This document shows positions 49,201 to 60,117 of a stretch of 64,000 bases of DNA, piece after piece. Position 1 is the stretch's first letter. The number at the start of each line of letters is the position of its first letter. The translations under genes and the position numbers were made by a program. Location: assembly GCA_004794785.1 (NCBI GenBank), contig SJOL01006482.1, positions 305,593 through 369,592 of the forward strand, in the 5' to 3' direction. Below the pieces are notes generated by a model. The model worked only from the letters and a program-made list of their open reading frames with translations, searched no databases and was not told where the DNA came from. The DNA comes from Opisthorchis felineus. Lineage: Eukaryota; Platyhelminthes; Trematoda; Opisthorchiida; Opisthorchiidae.

Positions 49201-49427
49201 CTGTACCTGCTCCAGTGCCTAGTGCGGGAAAAAAGACTCGCCGACAAGGAACACAACAGCTTTATTGCGAACAATCGAGTGAGTGCGGAAAGTACAACGG
49301 CCTCGCGCTATATATTCAGAGTGCACTGTCTGACTTCGATCCAGGGCCGTCTGATCGGTGTTTAGTGGAGTTTGAGGGTCTCAGTAGGTATTCTGGGATT
49401 GTCTTCAGGAATATGACTTTTCTGACA
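49201..49427 (-). repeat. LTR (5' LTR of the minus-strand element)
   Basis: It is the partner of 46566-46855, with one 31-bp unit. On the minus strand it begins TGTCAG. The leader that follows includes TTGGCGACGCCCG, where a primer-binding site would be, but I could not match a tRNA end. Confidence 0.9.
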
Positions 49428-49434
49428 TAAACAA
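49428..49434. repeat. Putative target site duplication, right
   Basis: TAAACAA immediately after the right LTR equals the left copy at 46559-46565. Confidence 0.55.
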
Positions 49435-50120
49435 TGAAGCCGACTAAGAAACCGAATGTGAACCCGCTGTGTTCGGCTAAAGTTGAAGGAACGGACCCGA
49501 GTTAACCTTTTCCCGTGATGCCATGGAAAATGCGGTGAGGAGTAAGAACAATGACACTGACGAAAATTTGTACGATGACATTGAGATATTTTAAAACTAT
49601 GCTAGTCTGGGTAAATAAAAAGGCCTCGCAGTCCGGTTAAACACTATTTAATCATACTTGGAGCAAGATAGGCTATGTCAAAGGGTAATACCGAGGTATT
49701 AGCGGAGATAATCTGGGATGTTTGTTTAGCAGCAGAAAAGCTGCGGATCTTACTAGCAAGCGACTTGTAGCGTGTTTGATCAAAATGTTCAGGGAAATTC
49801 AAACAAAGAGAAAAGGATTTGTACCAGCCTATCAGTTTAGCGAGGCTGTCTCAGAAGAGAAAAAGGACCCTAACAGGATGAACATAAGCAACCTGTGTGA
49901 TGATGTTCTGCGTCATCAATGGGCAACAGTGAGATCCTGTGGCAACCACAGTACGCTCGTTTAGGATTCATAACTGATAAAATGGGCTAACCTCAATTTT
50001 GCTCGGCTAACAGATTCAAACCAAGGATTTGTCAAAATTTGCTTCAAACAAACTATCTGTGCTGATGCGTAAAAAGATGCACTAATGAAGCTCATGTTGA
50101 CTCCGGTGATCGCTGGCTGT

Positions 50121-50264
50121 TTATAAACCTCGCATGGAAACAAACAACTTGCAATGTGCTAACTTACGGGATTTTGGTGTATCCTCCTCAAACTGGGGTG
50201 TAGTTTCTTCTATTTCATCTCCACTAATAGAAGCATGTTCCATCCGTAGGCGACGTACTTGCAT
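50121..50264 (-). CDS. FBXO36: FBXO36-like last exon
   Basis: The acceptor is CATTCCCAAG. It reads MQVRRLRMEHASISGDEIEE then an acidic tail and TAA. The basic RRLR start matches the end of the vertebrate protein. It may be shorter if a downstream GTAAGT is used. Confidence 0.8.
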   Translation of the reverse strand: MQVRRLRMEHASISGDEIEETTPQFEEDTPKSRKLAHCKLFVSMRGL

Positions 50265-50798
50265 CTTGGGAATGATCAGAACCGCTTATTTAATTCTCAC
50301 CTGTAACTGCACTTTGTTTGTAAAGAATAATCTCTTCCAGCCGAATAAGGTAGCTAATTCTTCAACAGTTTCATTCACAGCAGACGGTGAATTTCTGCAA
50401 AAAATGTCTTTCCACAGATTATTGTCGTTGCAGAGCTAGGTTGAAAGGAATGAACGAATTCTGTTGAGACAGTACCGCATGCATTGCTTTGCAGGTGTAA
50501 CCGAGATTAATGACGTCTTCCAAGTGAAGATTAGAAATAATCTTTGCCATCACATCAGAAGGCAGTCGAACGAGATAGTCGATGAAACCATGAGCAATAT
50601 TTTGACAATACTCTAGCACTTTCGGTCCAAGTACACGTAATATGTCAGCTAGAATGAAACAGCGTGGAAGAACAAATGATAACAATTACATTGCATCCTT
50701 TCATCATGCAGAAACTCTTCATGAGTAGCGGTCGATTCTGCGGGATGATATTTAGCTCCGTCATTTCTTGAGGTTATTTTCCACGACCTCCATGTGAA
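50121..50798 (-). CDS. FBXO36: FBXO36-like F-box protein (N-terminal exon(s) not found)
   Basis: Four minus-strand exons, 50690-50798, 50476-50648, 50301-50435 and 50121-50264, join in phase over introns of 41, 40 and 36 bp. In order they read RSWKITSRNDGAKYHPAEST, THEEFLHDERMQ, then ILRVLGPKVLEYCQNI, the F-box YLVRLPSDVMAKIISNLHLE, then LCNDNNLWKDIF and LFGWKRLFFTNKVQLQ. This follows vertebrate FBXO36 from the RWWKIS region through F-box to the FFTNKLQLQRQL region. F-box proteins bind SKP1 and bring substrates to a CUL1 ubiquitin ligase; the substrate is unknown. The last exon ends in TAA at 50121-50123, though a GTAAGT after CCAAAATCCC could begin one more intron. Confidence 0.9.
50301..50435 (-). 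CDS. FBXO36: FBXO36-like exon, post-F-box
   Basis: The acceptor is CTTTCAACCTAG and the donor CAG|GTGAGA. It is 45 codons, phase 0 to 0: LCNDNNLWKDIFCRNSP, then ELATLFGWKRLFFTNKVQLQ. The W-x10-20-GW-LFFTNK pattern is specific to this family. Confidence 0.9.
50476..50648 (-). CDS. FBXO36: FBXO36-like exon with F-box
   Basis: The acceptor is TTTCATTCTAG and the donor GCG|GTACTG. It carries DILRVLGPKVLEYCQNIAHG followed by the F-box (LPSDVMAKIISNLHLEDVIN, LGYTCKAMHA). The F-box keeps the LP start and the hydrophobic helix pattern needed for SKP1 binding. Confidence 0.92.
50690..50798 (-). CDS. FBXO36: FBXO36-like exon, first seen
   Basis: The acceptor is CCTGTGTTGTAG and the donor GTAATT follows CAAT. 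It reads FTWRSWKITSRND and ATHEEFLHDERMQ, the conserved segment upstream of the F-box. It enters in phase 0, so an upstream exon must supply the start. A decayed RTE copy and a hammerhead-like repeat lie just upstream. Confidence 0.88.
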
Positions 50799-50859
50799 CT
50801 ACAACACAGGAAAGGTAGATGGACTTTACGTCACGTACTGCATTTTACCTTTCTGTTTT

Positions 50860-50945
50860 GGACGTAGCACACTACTCATAAGCTTGCTGAGAGCTCTTCG
50901 ACAGTCAAAAACCGGTTTTGTCTTTCCTGGGACCCCTTCTCTGGG
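50860..50945 (-). repeat. Dispersed repeat with hammerhead-type core, copy D (decayed)
   Basis: It aligns with copies A-C on the 3' half (AAAACCGG, GACTGTCGAAGAGCTCTC, GAGTAGTGTG). The stem II side reads GGGTCCCAGGAAAGACAAAAC, so CUGANGA is lost. It abuts the 3' end of the RTE fragment at 50940 and lies 60 bp upstream of the first FBXO36-like exon. Confidence 0.4.
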
Positions 50946-51540
50946 TCTCAATCCAGAGAGATGGCGACCAGCATTTCAGCAGAGTTTCCTGCTAATGGCT
51001 TTACTACTTCTGCGTCGAGTCCTTGCTTGATTAACCACGCCCAGAATGGTTGTGCTAAAAGAGCTGTCCGAGGAGTTCTGTCGACTGGCATGCGGAGCAC
51101 AGCAGCAAGCCAGCGCAACCTATGAGATGTAATCAGTCCACTTGTTGTCAGCACCACCAGGCTCAGTTAACGCTGTAAAGACACTGAAGGTCAAAATTGA
51201 TGGTCGTTAACACCCTCAGTTCGCATGGACCCTGTTTCTGCCTTACGTAATCATATACGGAGAACCGCAGTACCGTAACCTTAATATTGGACACAAGCTA
51301 ATCTCACGTCTGTACCACAGATGACTCAGGCTGACAAAATCCGTCCTGACTTTCCCGATTTGGGTGAAAATACCGTCACTAGTTGGACCACCCAGAATGA
51401 TACAGCTATCTAGGTAGAAAAAATTACCTACTAGCTCAGTCGGCTGATCCGCATTTGGGGGACTCGGGTTTGGTTTTACCTTCTTTCAACAGCACTCTAC
51501 ACTTTACAGACGTGAAGCGCATGACAAACCTTGAGGGCCA
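50940..51540 (-). mobile_element. RTE-like element fragment
   Basis: On the minus strand it reads TSHRLRWLAAVLRMPVDRTP, the post-RT block, then an internally deleted region, and near 51400-51530 the segment before it (shared with 60880-61010: TGAAGCGCATG). It lies in the upstream intron of the FBXO36-like gene, same strand. Confidence 0.75.
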
Positions 51541-53639
51541 GTTCTTTATAATTAAATATTGTTTACATTATGTTGGTATCCAGAAGGAGCTACGTCATCT
51601 GCCCAACTCGAACTGACGCAAGCACAACCTGGCCATGGGAAATGAAAGCCATTGCAAAAAATCTGGGAACCGTCGATGCGACTAAACTTCCAGTGTGAGA
51701 TCCGCGTGATCTCCCTGTGCATCAGCAGCTAGACCCGTGATGCACCAATTTTCCTTCAGCCACATACTGTGGAGTACAGATATATAACCATTTGCAATCT
51801 GCCTATAATCGCTTGGAGCAGAAAGTATTGAATTTTAATATAAAATTATGGATGCGACCGCACCATGCTGGGACATGTTACAGACGTACAGACTGTTGAT
51901 GCGCTCCAGAAAAATTTATGCTTCTCTTCTGATTTTGACGGACAGAAACTGCACAGTTATTTTTGACCAGAGATGTAGTGGCTACTATACATGCAAAGAC
52001 TTGAGTGCCCGAATTGTGCTGCCTGGATTCGGTTCATCGATTTTGCTTTAAATACAGAACGGTGATAGACATACTGTCTCTATCCTGATCTCCATCCAAA
52101 AGATGCCGTACTAATCCACTAGGATCTATTTTTATTTTTTCTACCATTGTTTGATCGATTTACATGAAAGCTGATCAATACAATCTAACACTTATGGTAA
52201 ATCTTCGGCTATAGCATAGTCCATAGTTTTCTCTGGTAAAAGGAAGCATCACAAATGCAAGAAGGATATTCATCCCGTAACTACGGCTTAAGGATTAGAA
52301 ACCAAAATCGCTCCCCAGTAGTACATCCACGCGCAAATATCCATAAGAAGATAAATCGGCTTCGGTTCTAAACATATTAATTATTGCAGTGTACATATCA
52401 GCAGGTATATGAATTGGTTCGGAAGTGAGGCCAGCGTTGAACTGTGTTCTAATTCGCGCTAGTCCAGGAAACACTCTCATCAAAAACCGCATGAAGCATT
52501 TTGGAAACCCTTTTCTCAACAAGAGACAGAACACTGATATCTGGCACCCATTTTGCTCAGTGACTTAGCAAAACTTCTCGACTTCGCCCTATCATTGTTA
52601 GTTTCAAAGACCGCTTTTCTCATCTAATAACTGAAAGCTCCATTGGAAGTTTTGTGACTGTGCTATATGATTCAAGTCTGTTTTGCACTCATAAGATCTC
52701 AGAAAGTTTGTGGCATTCGTAACATTTAGCATACTTGATTCGATATCCATGGATGTCCAGACTTTTGAAGTTATTAAACAAATGTAAGATCTTGGCCTTT
52801 GAAATAAGACCTCCGGCCTTGACTGCACCCAGGTGGGAACTACTTCAGAGGAAGTGCTGAGCCTGTTATGGAGCTGGGAAGTTTAATCAATTGTATTGAG
52901 CTCAGTAAGAGCAGAGGTGGGACAGACGGGCGGTTCTTGTACCCGGCTTCAAGAACCTCGTTGATAGTCTAAGGTGTTAGCGCGGTTATAAAAACACAGG
53001 GCACATCACTGCAGTAAAAGGTCGAAGTAGGCGAGAACCTTAGGCCGACAGGTCGTCATTCATCCATATAAGCTCAACCCAAGCGCAGACGCAGTAATAG
53101 CTGTCTGTGTTCTTCTTCTGCACTGCACGTGTAAGATATATAACAATTGTCCGTTTCCACTAGGATAAATTCATTTTTCAAGCTCAAAATCCATGGAGCA
53201 TCAAGATGAATGCTTTGAAACAAAGTCCCACAGAGAAGACACTACTACCAGGACACAACGGTGTATATGTAGCAAAGTCTTACATAGGTTTAGAGGCACT
53301 GCACACGTTTAGAACTTAATAAGTTGAAAAAGGTTCAGTTTGATCAACGGGCAGGATCGAGCAAAATTTTATCAGAAGTGACTCATACTTATTGGTCACA
53401 AAACGACAGCAGAACCAGTAGGGACACGTTTGAATAGTGTAAGACGATAAACATGTTTGGTTTGAAGAGATAACAACCACATTCATGAAGCGTTAGTTGT
53501 TTTTCCGTCATGAAAAACTGGTACATGTTTTGGTGTGACGATATTTCCGCCTGCGTTATCACACTAAAGCACGTGCTAGGTATCCGTCCGGCACTCGTGG
53601 AGTCTGCGGAAAATCATATTCCGAAGCAACCTGAAAGGT
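51541..53639. other. Stretch without a supported gene
   Basis: Upstream exon(s) of the FBXO36-like gene might be here, but the expected conserved N-terminal motif was not found. Minus frames at 52295-52534 and 52604-52828 have no recognised domain. Confidence 0.3.
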
Positions 53640-56600
53640 CGTATTGTCATGCGTGATAGGAGTGTGAAGGCAATAAGGTGTTTCCATCAGGCGACCAGCT
53701 TGTCCATACTTATGGAAGCAGCGATGCTGCCTTCCCCCGAGGAAGGACGGGTTAGAAAAGGTCGGCCCCAAAAACCGCACACTCCGATCGCCCAACGGTT
53801 GACCGTGACCACCGGCGCATTATTCAGTACGGTCGAAATACTTTTAAAACCAAAGAGTCCGGTGCTGCTCAAAAGGCACCTGCTGTGCGCAGTCGCATCA
53901 AAGGTGAGACAGTAATGCCCTAATCCTCGCGCCCTCGGGTTAGGCCAACCCCCTGCAGCCAAGCAGGTCAGACCATTGAGTCATCGGCTCCGGGCAAAGT
54001 CCCCAAAGAAAACCCTACTGTCCGCTGCCGCGCGAGTCAGACTCAGACGCCAGGTGCAGGGTCACCGAACAAAACCCTACATCGCCCCACTGCTTTGTGG
54101 GTCAGACTTCTGAGTCAAAGGCTCAAGGTGAGTTACCTCAACCAAACTCCCTTCCTCTGCCTGGGAAACTGGGAAGTGTCATTTTCCCGAACAATTCTGT
54201 GTCCACCGATGTCCCTCCCCAACCCCTTCCCACAACACAGGCAAACGTTACTGGGTCATTTGACTGTCAGTTATCTGACTGATTGGCCTTATGCACCCCG
54301 CTGCCTATTGAAAATAAACAAAACAACACCTTACTAAATCCGCGAGATCCTTTCTGTATAGGAGCTTTCAATGTTCGTACTCTATGTCAAATTGGTAAAC
54401 AAGAAATGTTCGCTGAAACTTTATACTCGCTTGAAATTGATGTATGCTGTGCCTCCGAAACACGCATACAAGACCCAAGCGTGGTTATTCATCTCAAAAC
54501 GCCAAGGATGAACTTATATCTTTCACATTTCTTCCTCCGTGTATCCGGTGATAGAGAAGCAATGACTCGTAGAATATATGACATGGGAATTGCACTTAGC
54601 CCCAGAACTGGACGCGCTTTGCTGGATAGTCGTCTTTGCGTCGTCTGGTTATCCAGCTCAATCAAGCTCGATGCCTTACGAAATAAAAAGCGGTGTCTGT
54701 TTGCATCGTCGGTTTATGCAGTTCTGATGCTGAGAAGGATACTTTCTATCGAGAGCTATCCAGGTTCATTCATCAAGCAAGAAGCAATGACATTGTGATT
54801 ATTGCGGGCAATATGAATACCCAAGTAGGTCGTTTGAGCTCCATGGAATCACATTTGGGCGGTTGAGTCGGAATCGATGCTCGTCGCACAGACAACGGAA
54901 GGCAACTTTCCCAGTTGTATGCTAATCACGGACTGTTTCTGACCCGCTTAAAGTGCTCGCATCGCGTAACCTGGCGAATACCAACTGCAAATCAGCCATG
55001 GATCCAGTTGGACCACGTGGCCATCAGCCAGTGGTCGGAGGGACAATTCAAAAGTGCAGTTCCTTCTAGAATATGCGAACTGGATCTGATCATGCCATTG
55101 TGCGGACCTGATTACCACTTAACTTGTCAGCATTACGCCTTCCGGACAAGAACACCTCCATTTATCAACTTCGACAAGTTTCAGTAGCCCAACAGTATCG
55201 AGGTTATATGGCTGTAAAGCTGCTGGAAACGCAGTCTTGTTAGTGAAGAAGATTTTTTGAAGGTTGGATGGAACCCAGTTAAAGAGGCTTTGCTGTCAGA
55301 CCTTAGGACTCCCTGTTGAAGCATTCCGACTTGACTAAGTATACTCTGAAATTGCCGAGATCAGCGGATCATGACACAGAAAGAAAAGGCTTACCAGCAA
55401 CTAGCGGCTATGATAGCGCAAATAGATCCCTCAAACATCGGATAACCAAGAGCTTAAAGAATGACAGAGAAGGCTTGTGGATTGCAAAGGCCCAGAAGGT
55501 GGAAAAGACATTCGTTGCATGCAGCAGCCGCGCCCTGTTTCAGTAGATTCGATCAACTGATCAAAACATACGTGCCAGCGAGGATATCTGAGGAAAAAAC
55601 TGGACGGCAGTTCACTTGAACAATCGCCATCTTGAGCGATGAGCGGAACACTTTAAAGTGCACTTCAGGTATAATCCTTCACCGAAACCTCTGGAAGAAC
55701 CCAACGAGCAGGAATGGAACATCGACACCAGCCTGCCGTCAGTAACAAAAATTCAGCATATGATATCATTTTTCCAACGCAACGAGGCACCCGGTCCCTG
55801 GTGATCTGCATCTCGCACTCTGCAAAGGAGGAGGTAAGGCCCTATTTAACATTTTGACGACCCAGCTGAGGAAGATTTGAAACAAAAACAGAGTACAGCA
55901 CAATGGAGCGCATTGACCATTATATCAGGCTTCACAATGACGTATGAGCGTCCTGGCACTAGTCCGGTATCCATGGCAGGCTACGTGTTCTCTGAAATTA
56001 TCTTGTGCATGTTGGCCGATTATCGTGGGAGACAAAGTACTGATAACCAAGCCGGGTTCCGCTCTGGCAGGCATCCATCATATATTTACCTTGAGACAAA
56101 TTCTTGAACAACGTTACTCTCTCAAACGTCTCAGCGAGTTTCTTTTCTTGGTCTGAAGCAGATTTTGACTCTATCGATTGTCAGACATTTTGGCGGTGTC
56201 TGGCCTTCAAACGTGTCCCTTCTAAATTTGTTGCTTATGAGGGCACTCTGTGCGAAGTTCTGTGGGCGTGTGCGAGTATACGGCGAGCTTTAACCTGCGC
56301 TCACCACGGCCAGTGGTGTGAGACAAGGTTATCCTTTCTCACCATTCCCCTTTGACTTCGTTATTGACGTGCTGCTTGAAATTCCATCAAAAATGCAAAC
56401 GATCTTAAATGACCCAAATCATTCTGCCGCAAGGTTTGGTATGTGCTTTTCACCTGCAAAATATAAAGTACTGCTACAATACTGGGTTTGGTCAAACCCA
56501 AACCTCATGCTTGCAGACGAGATAAATTCAGTTACCTGGAAAGTGGCATAATATCCGGTGGACTGGATGGAGAAGAGATTACTTCTCAAATTGGGAAGAC

Positions 56601-57306
56601 CATAGTACCTTTACCCAAAATCCGTCACCTACACCGCAAGCGTATCTTCAGTTTCTTCGTCAAGGGCAGATTGTACATTGCGGCAGTACGATCCTTACTG
56701 CTTTACGGATAAGAAACATGGACCTTACCATAAGAGGACGTACGAGGAATGTCAACGTTTGACCACCAGTGTTTCTGAAGCATTGGACGGGTTTGAAGGA
56801 ATCATCGGATTGGCGATAGTGAGGTACATCAGACAGATTTATGAAAGACGAACTCCCCTATGGTGACTGAATTATTCACGTTTCATCGGTTGCGCTGCTT
56901 AGGACATGCCAGAGAATCGTCTGCGTCGCAGATCTCTTTTCGCCAGGTCCTGTGCTGAGTGGAAACGACCGAGAGACGAACAGTGTATGACTTGACAACG
57001 AATTAGGAAAACACTAACCATTAAACTCAGCTGGATTGATGACTACCGCCTGTCTGGATGGGGACCTCGGGACTGAATTCACCAGTGAATAACAGTACAG
57101 GCGCAGGCACGCAATCAGTGGCACTGGTGCACCGAAGCTATCTCTTTCAATGCGTCGCTACTCATTTTCCCAAACCAACTGGTCAAACCATAGCCTCCAC
57201 TGCTTGGCTATATATCCCCTTCTCTCCCGTTTTCCGCTGGCCAAAAGCCTAGTAGCTGATGGCAATTTACCTTTGGTACATGGCTTATAGCTTAGCAATT
57301 GATTGA
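53640..57306 (+). mobile_element. RTE-like non-LTR retrotransposon, nearly full length, decayed
   Basis: The plus-strand order is a 5' region (about 53640-54280), an APE-type endonuclease from 54350 (GAFNVRTLCQIGKQEMFAET, IDVCCASETRIQD, then DSRLCVVWLSSS), more endonuclease at 54915-55187 (WIQLDHVAISQWSEG), linker, RT fingers at about 55970-56100, motif A near 56155-56190 (ADFDSIDCQTFWR), QGYPFSPFPFDFVID at 56318-56370, and C-terminal blocks to 56870. The 3' UTR ends near 57306 with GTACATGGCTTATAGC and AATTGATTGACTC. Stops and shifts are frequent. The YADD box is gone: the frame runs from LLEIPSKMQTI to RFGMCFSPAKYK. Confidence 0.88.
54343..55190 (+). pseudogene. APE-type endonuclease domain of the RTE-like element
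   Basis: 54343-54798 is one open frame from FCIGAFNVRTLCQIG through SETRIQDPSVV and GIALSPRTGRALLDSRLCVV. It then breaks, and the rest resumes at 54915-55187 (DLIMPLCGPDYHLTCQHYAF, where a family member has DHALV). The enzyme would nick target DNA for target-primed reverse transcription; the breaks inactivate it. Confidence 0.8.
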
Positions 57307-57615
57307 CTCAAGCGGAGTTTGTCATACCATATTGGTCAGTTAGTAAAGGTGTGACTAACACGGGCACCTGCTCCACCAGGTTACAGACTGGAACATATTT
57401 GACGGCGTTCTCCAAAGAGTTTACTTTATCCCGTGATTTGACACCGAGTATTGCTTCTCTGTGGTTGAGTTATGAGCCAGAGTTTCTAGTCGAGGCTTTA
57501 CATATCCTCCTATCGCTGCGTGCCCCTGCAGCATATCGTCCTACATGAGACCATAAATTTTGAAGCTGCAACTAACTTCCTGTCATTTTACTTATTGGCT
57601 GATAAATCTTTGTAG

Positions 57616-57865
57616 GACTCACTTTGATCCAGATCATGATCAAGGCTACTCCAAGCTTTCAAAAAATTTTCATGGAAGGCGTCATTCGGTTGTCAACAAT
57701 AGTCTAGCAAAATCAGAACATTTAAAAGATTCATCCTCAGAATCATTCACTTTTCAAGTGATTGAGGTTGGTGCCGCAAATCTTAAGGCGAGGTTTCTAG
57801 TGGGTGACATTTCTAAGAGCATATTGAATAACCTCTGGACCTCAGATCACTCCCTATTTCTGTGA
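57616..57865 (+). CDS. Possible exon, unrecognised
   Basis: An acceptor-like AAATCTTTGTAG opens a frame to TGA: THFDPDHDQGYSKLSKNFHG, then SESFTFQVIEVGAANLKARF. Composition looks protein-like, but there is no partner exon or known domain. Confidence 0.25.
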
Positions 57866-60000
57866 TGAAAGTGAGAGAACTCATTCAGACACTAAGCATA
57901 CCTCGGACAGTAAGTCAGTTTAAGTTTAAATTTTCAACAGGCAACTCAATTTGGAGAACTCGAAGGTCAAAACTGGAGGTGTGCGGAAAAACACGCGGAA
58001 AAACGGGGTTCAGGACGCTGGTTTTTCCTGAGGTGATCTAGAACAATGTTCAGTTTTCAGTATATATAATCATTGTCCTCGATGACAGTGTAAAAGTTCT
58101 GGTGTTTACTTGCCCACATCTACGTTCGTTTATTTAGCCAAAGCCAAATATTGAAGGGAATAAAAAAAGGCGAAGGGAAATGAACCCAGTGCTGGCCTAC
58201 CACAAAATTTATGATTGCATATACCTCCAGATATTCACAAACTAAAGATGATTACACGATCCGAGAAGATGCCTCCGGAAACAGTTAAAAAGCTGTTTTC
58301 GGAGGCATCTTTTCGCTTCTGTGAATGGAGTTCACCAAATAAGAAAATTTACGGGATATGACGCATACGGTGGGGGGCGTTTTGGCACTTTCTAGCTGGA
58401 CCGTCTAGTGAACGTCTGGCTGATGTTTTATGCTGCACCTGTTAGCGTAAAATTTACGAAGTGTAGCCTACAGCGCCTGTATTCACCGTGGTGCTTATAT
58501 TTTAATGTTGTCTGGAAACGAGTCCTCCAAAATTCAACAGAGATTTTTTTCTGTCAGCGAGGCCAGTCTGTTCTGAGAAGCAATGTATAACTATTTCCTC
58601 CTCATTGGGAATCATCACCAGTGGGCATCTTACAGAACTCAGAAAGTTTCAAATCCGCCACTCTCCAGCAAACAGCTGGACATAAACTTTCGGCTACGAA
58701 CGTCGGGGCTAATCAAGCTGTTGAGCAGCTGCTCGTGATCGAACAGTTACGTGTTCAACCACTGGCCTGAAGGTTGAGGGATGCGCACCGCTTGTGATTC
58801 CCAATAAGGAGGGGAAAATCAGTCCACTGTCCCTCGGCTTTTCAGCGTTGATTCGTTTGTTCAACAAGAGGAAGTCTTCATTGAAAATTACTAAACCTTT
58901 TCACATAACCACCAGTTATATAGCTGGTTCTGCTACGGACCCAGGACTACAAAATATATCCCCACTTTATAATTCCGATTTTTTACTTAGATTGGTCATC
59001 TCAATTTATTATCCACAGGCCATGTACTAAGGGTATTTATGTTCCAGTTACTTCAGTTTCGGTCCCCGGAGAATATGAAAGGGTGGAATATACAGGCATA
59101 CTTGATCAGGTGATTGCACGACCATTTTATTCGGGAAACTGGGCAGCATTATTTGTGCAAGGTTGTATGCTGGTTGAGAATGAGTACTTATGGCTGCCGT
59201 CTCGGTGTTTGTGAGAGTAAGTGAAGTCAAAAAAAGTGTGTCCCAGTAAATTTTGAGTTTAATTCAACCGACTTTATTAGGGATGAGCTGCTGGTCTAGT
59301 AATTTTCTAGGTGGTTGGTCATTCGCAATAATCAGCTTCTGTTGTTTGGACTATTTAGAATAGACGCCTGGCACAGTATGAAAGGCAAAATAAATCGCAT
59401 CAGAATAATGGAAGTGACCTGGTGGTTGCGCAGCTTTATATGATCATCAATGGAACGCCTCAACATTGATTTGTGGAAACGCAACTTTTATTATTTTTGC
59501 CCCGGAGAATCACGTCATGTACACCATCAGGACAAACAAATATTTTTGGGATTCCTACATGCTATGCTAGTGAGCAACACAGGAACAATATTCTAGAAGG
59601 CCTGAAAAACAAGCACAAAATGATAGCTGTAATAACGGTATTTTGTGGTTGACTACACATAAAATAAATAACAATAAAGTGTGCAAAGTGTTTCGTCGAC
59701 AATTGAGTTCGACTTTTCAAAACAGAAAGCAGATTAAAGATTGTATCTTCACCATATGAGTCTCTGAATGCAAAGCGACGTAAACATTCCCCCTATGATT
59801 TTGTCTTGAGGTAATTTAGTTGCATTTAACCACCGCATAACCAAGAAATAGCTGTCTTTTTGACCACCTTAGGTAGGTGCGCGATGCTGTTCTGTAAATT
59901 AACTATTATTTAGGCTTTGTAACGACCCCTAAATAGCTTAATACTAATTTCTGGGTAATTTAGCAAACCGTCAGTGAACGCAGGACAAGAGCTTCATCCG
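57866..60000. other. Stretch without a supported gene
   Basis: A near-perfect 19-bp inverted repeat (AGATGCCTCCGGAAACAG at about 58267-58284, then CTGTTTTCGGAGGCATCTTT at about 58292-58311) could form a hairpin. Nothing else is supported. Confidence 0.35.
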
Positions 60001-60117
60001 AGTGCTGGACACCAAAGCTCGGCACACGACAGTTTGCAGGAGTCCGGCTGCACTTTTCTCTCATTTTTCTGCTATTCTAAACAAAACTTTGAGATGCAAA
60101 TTTAGCAAGGTCTCAAG

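Larger units (their letters stand above)
46566..49427 (-). mobile_element. Ty3/gypsy LTR retrotransposon, CsRn1-like, missing PR-RT-RNase H
   Basis: Two LTRs (46566-46855, 49201-49427) bracket about 2.35 kb read on the minus strand: gag, an unusual CHCC-type zinc-knuckle region, then an integrase. No protease, reverse transcriptase or RNase H motif lies between the knuckle and the integrase HHCC domain, which are only about 100 codons apart in one open frame. A polypurine tract abuts the 3' LTR, and a 7-bp duplication flanks the element. Gag and integrase both carry frameshifts or stops, so it could move only with help, if at all. CsRn1 assignment rests on the knuckle pattern. Confidence 0.88.

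Noticed and set aside
49047..49430. Plus-strand open frame of 127 codons
   Set aside because: It is antisense to gag and runs through the LTR of the gypsy-like element.
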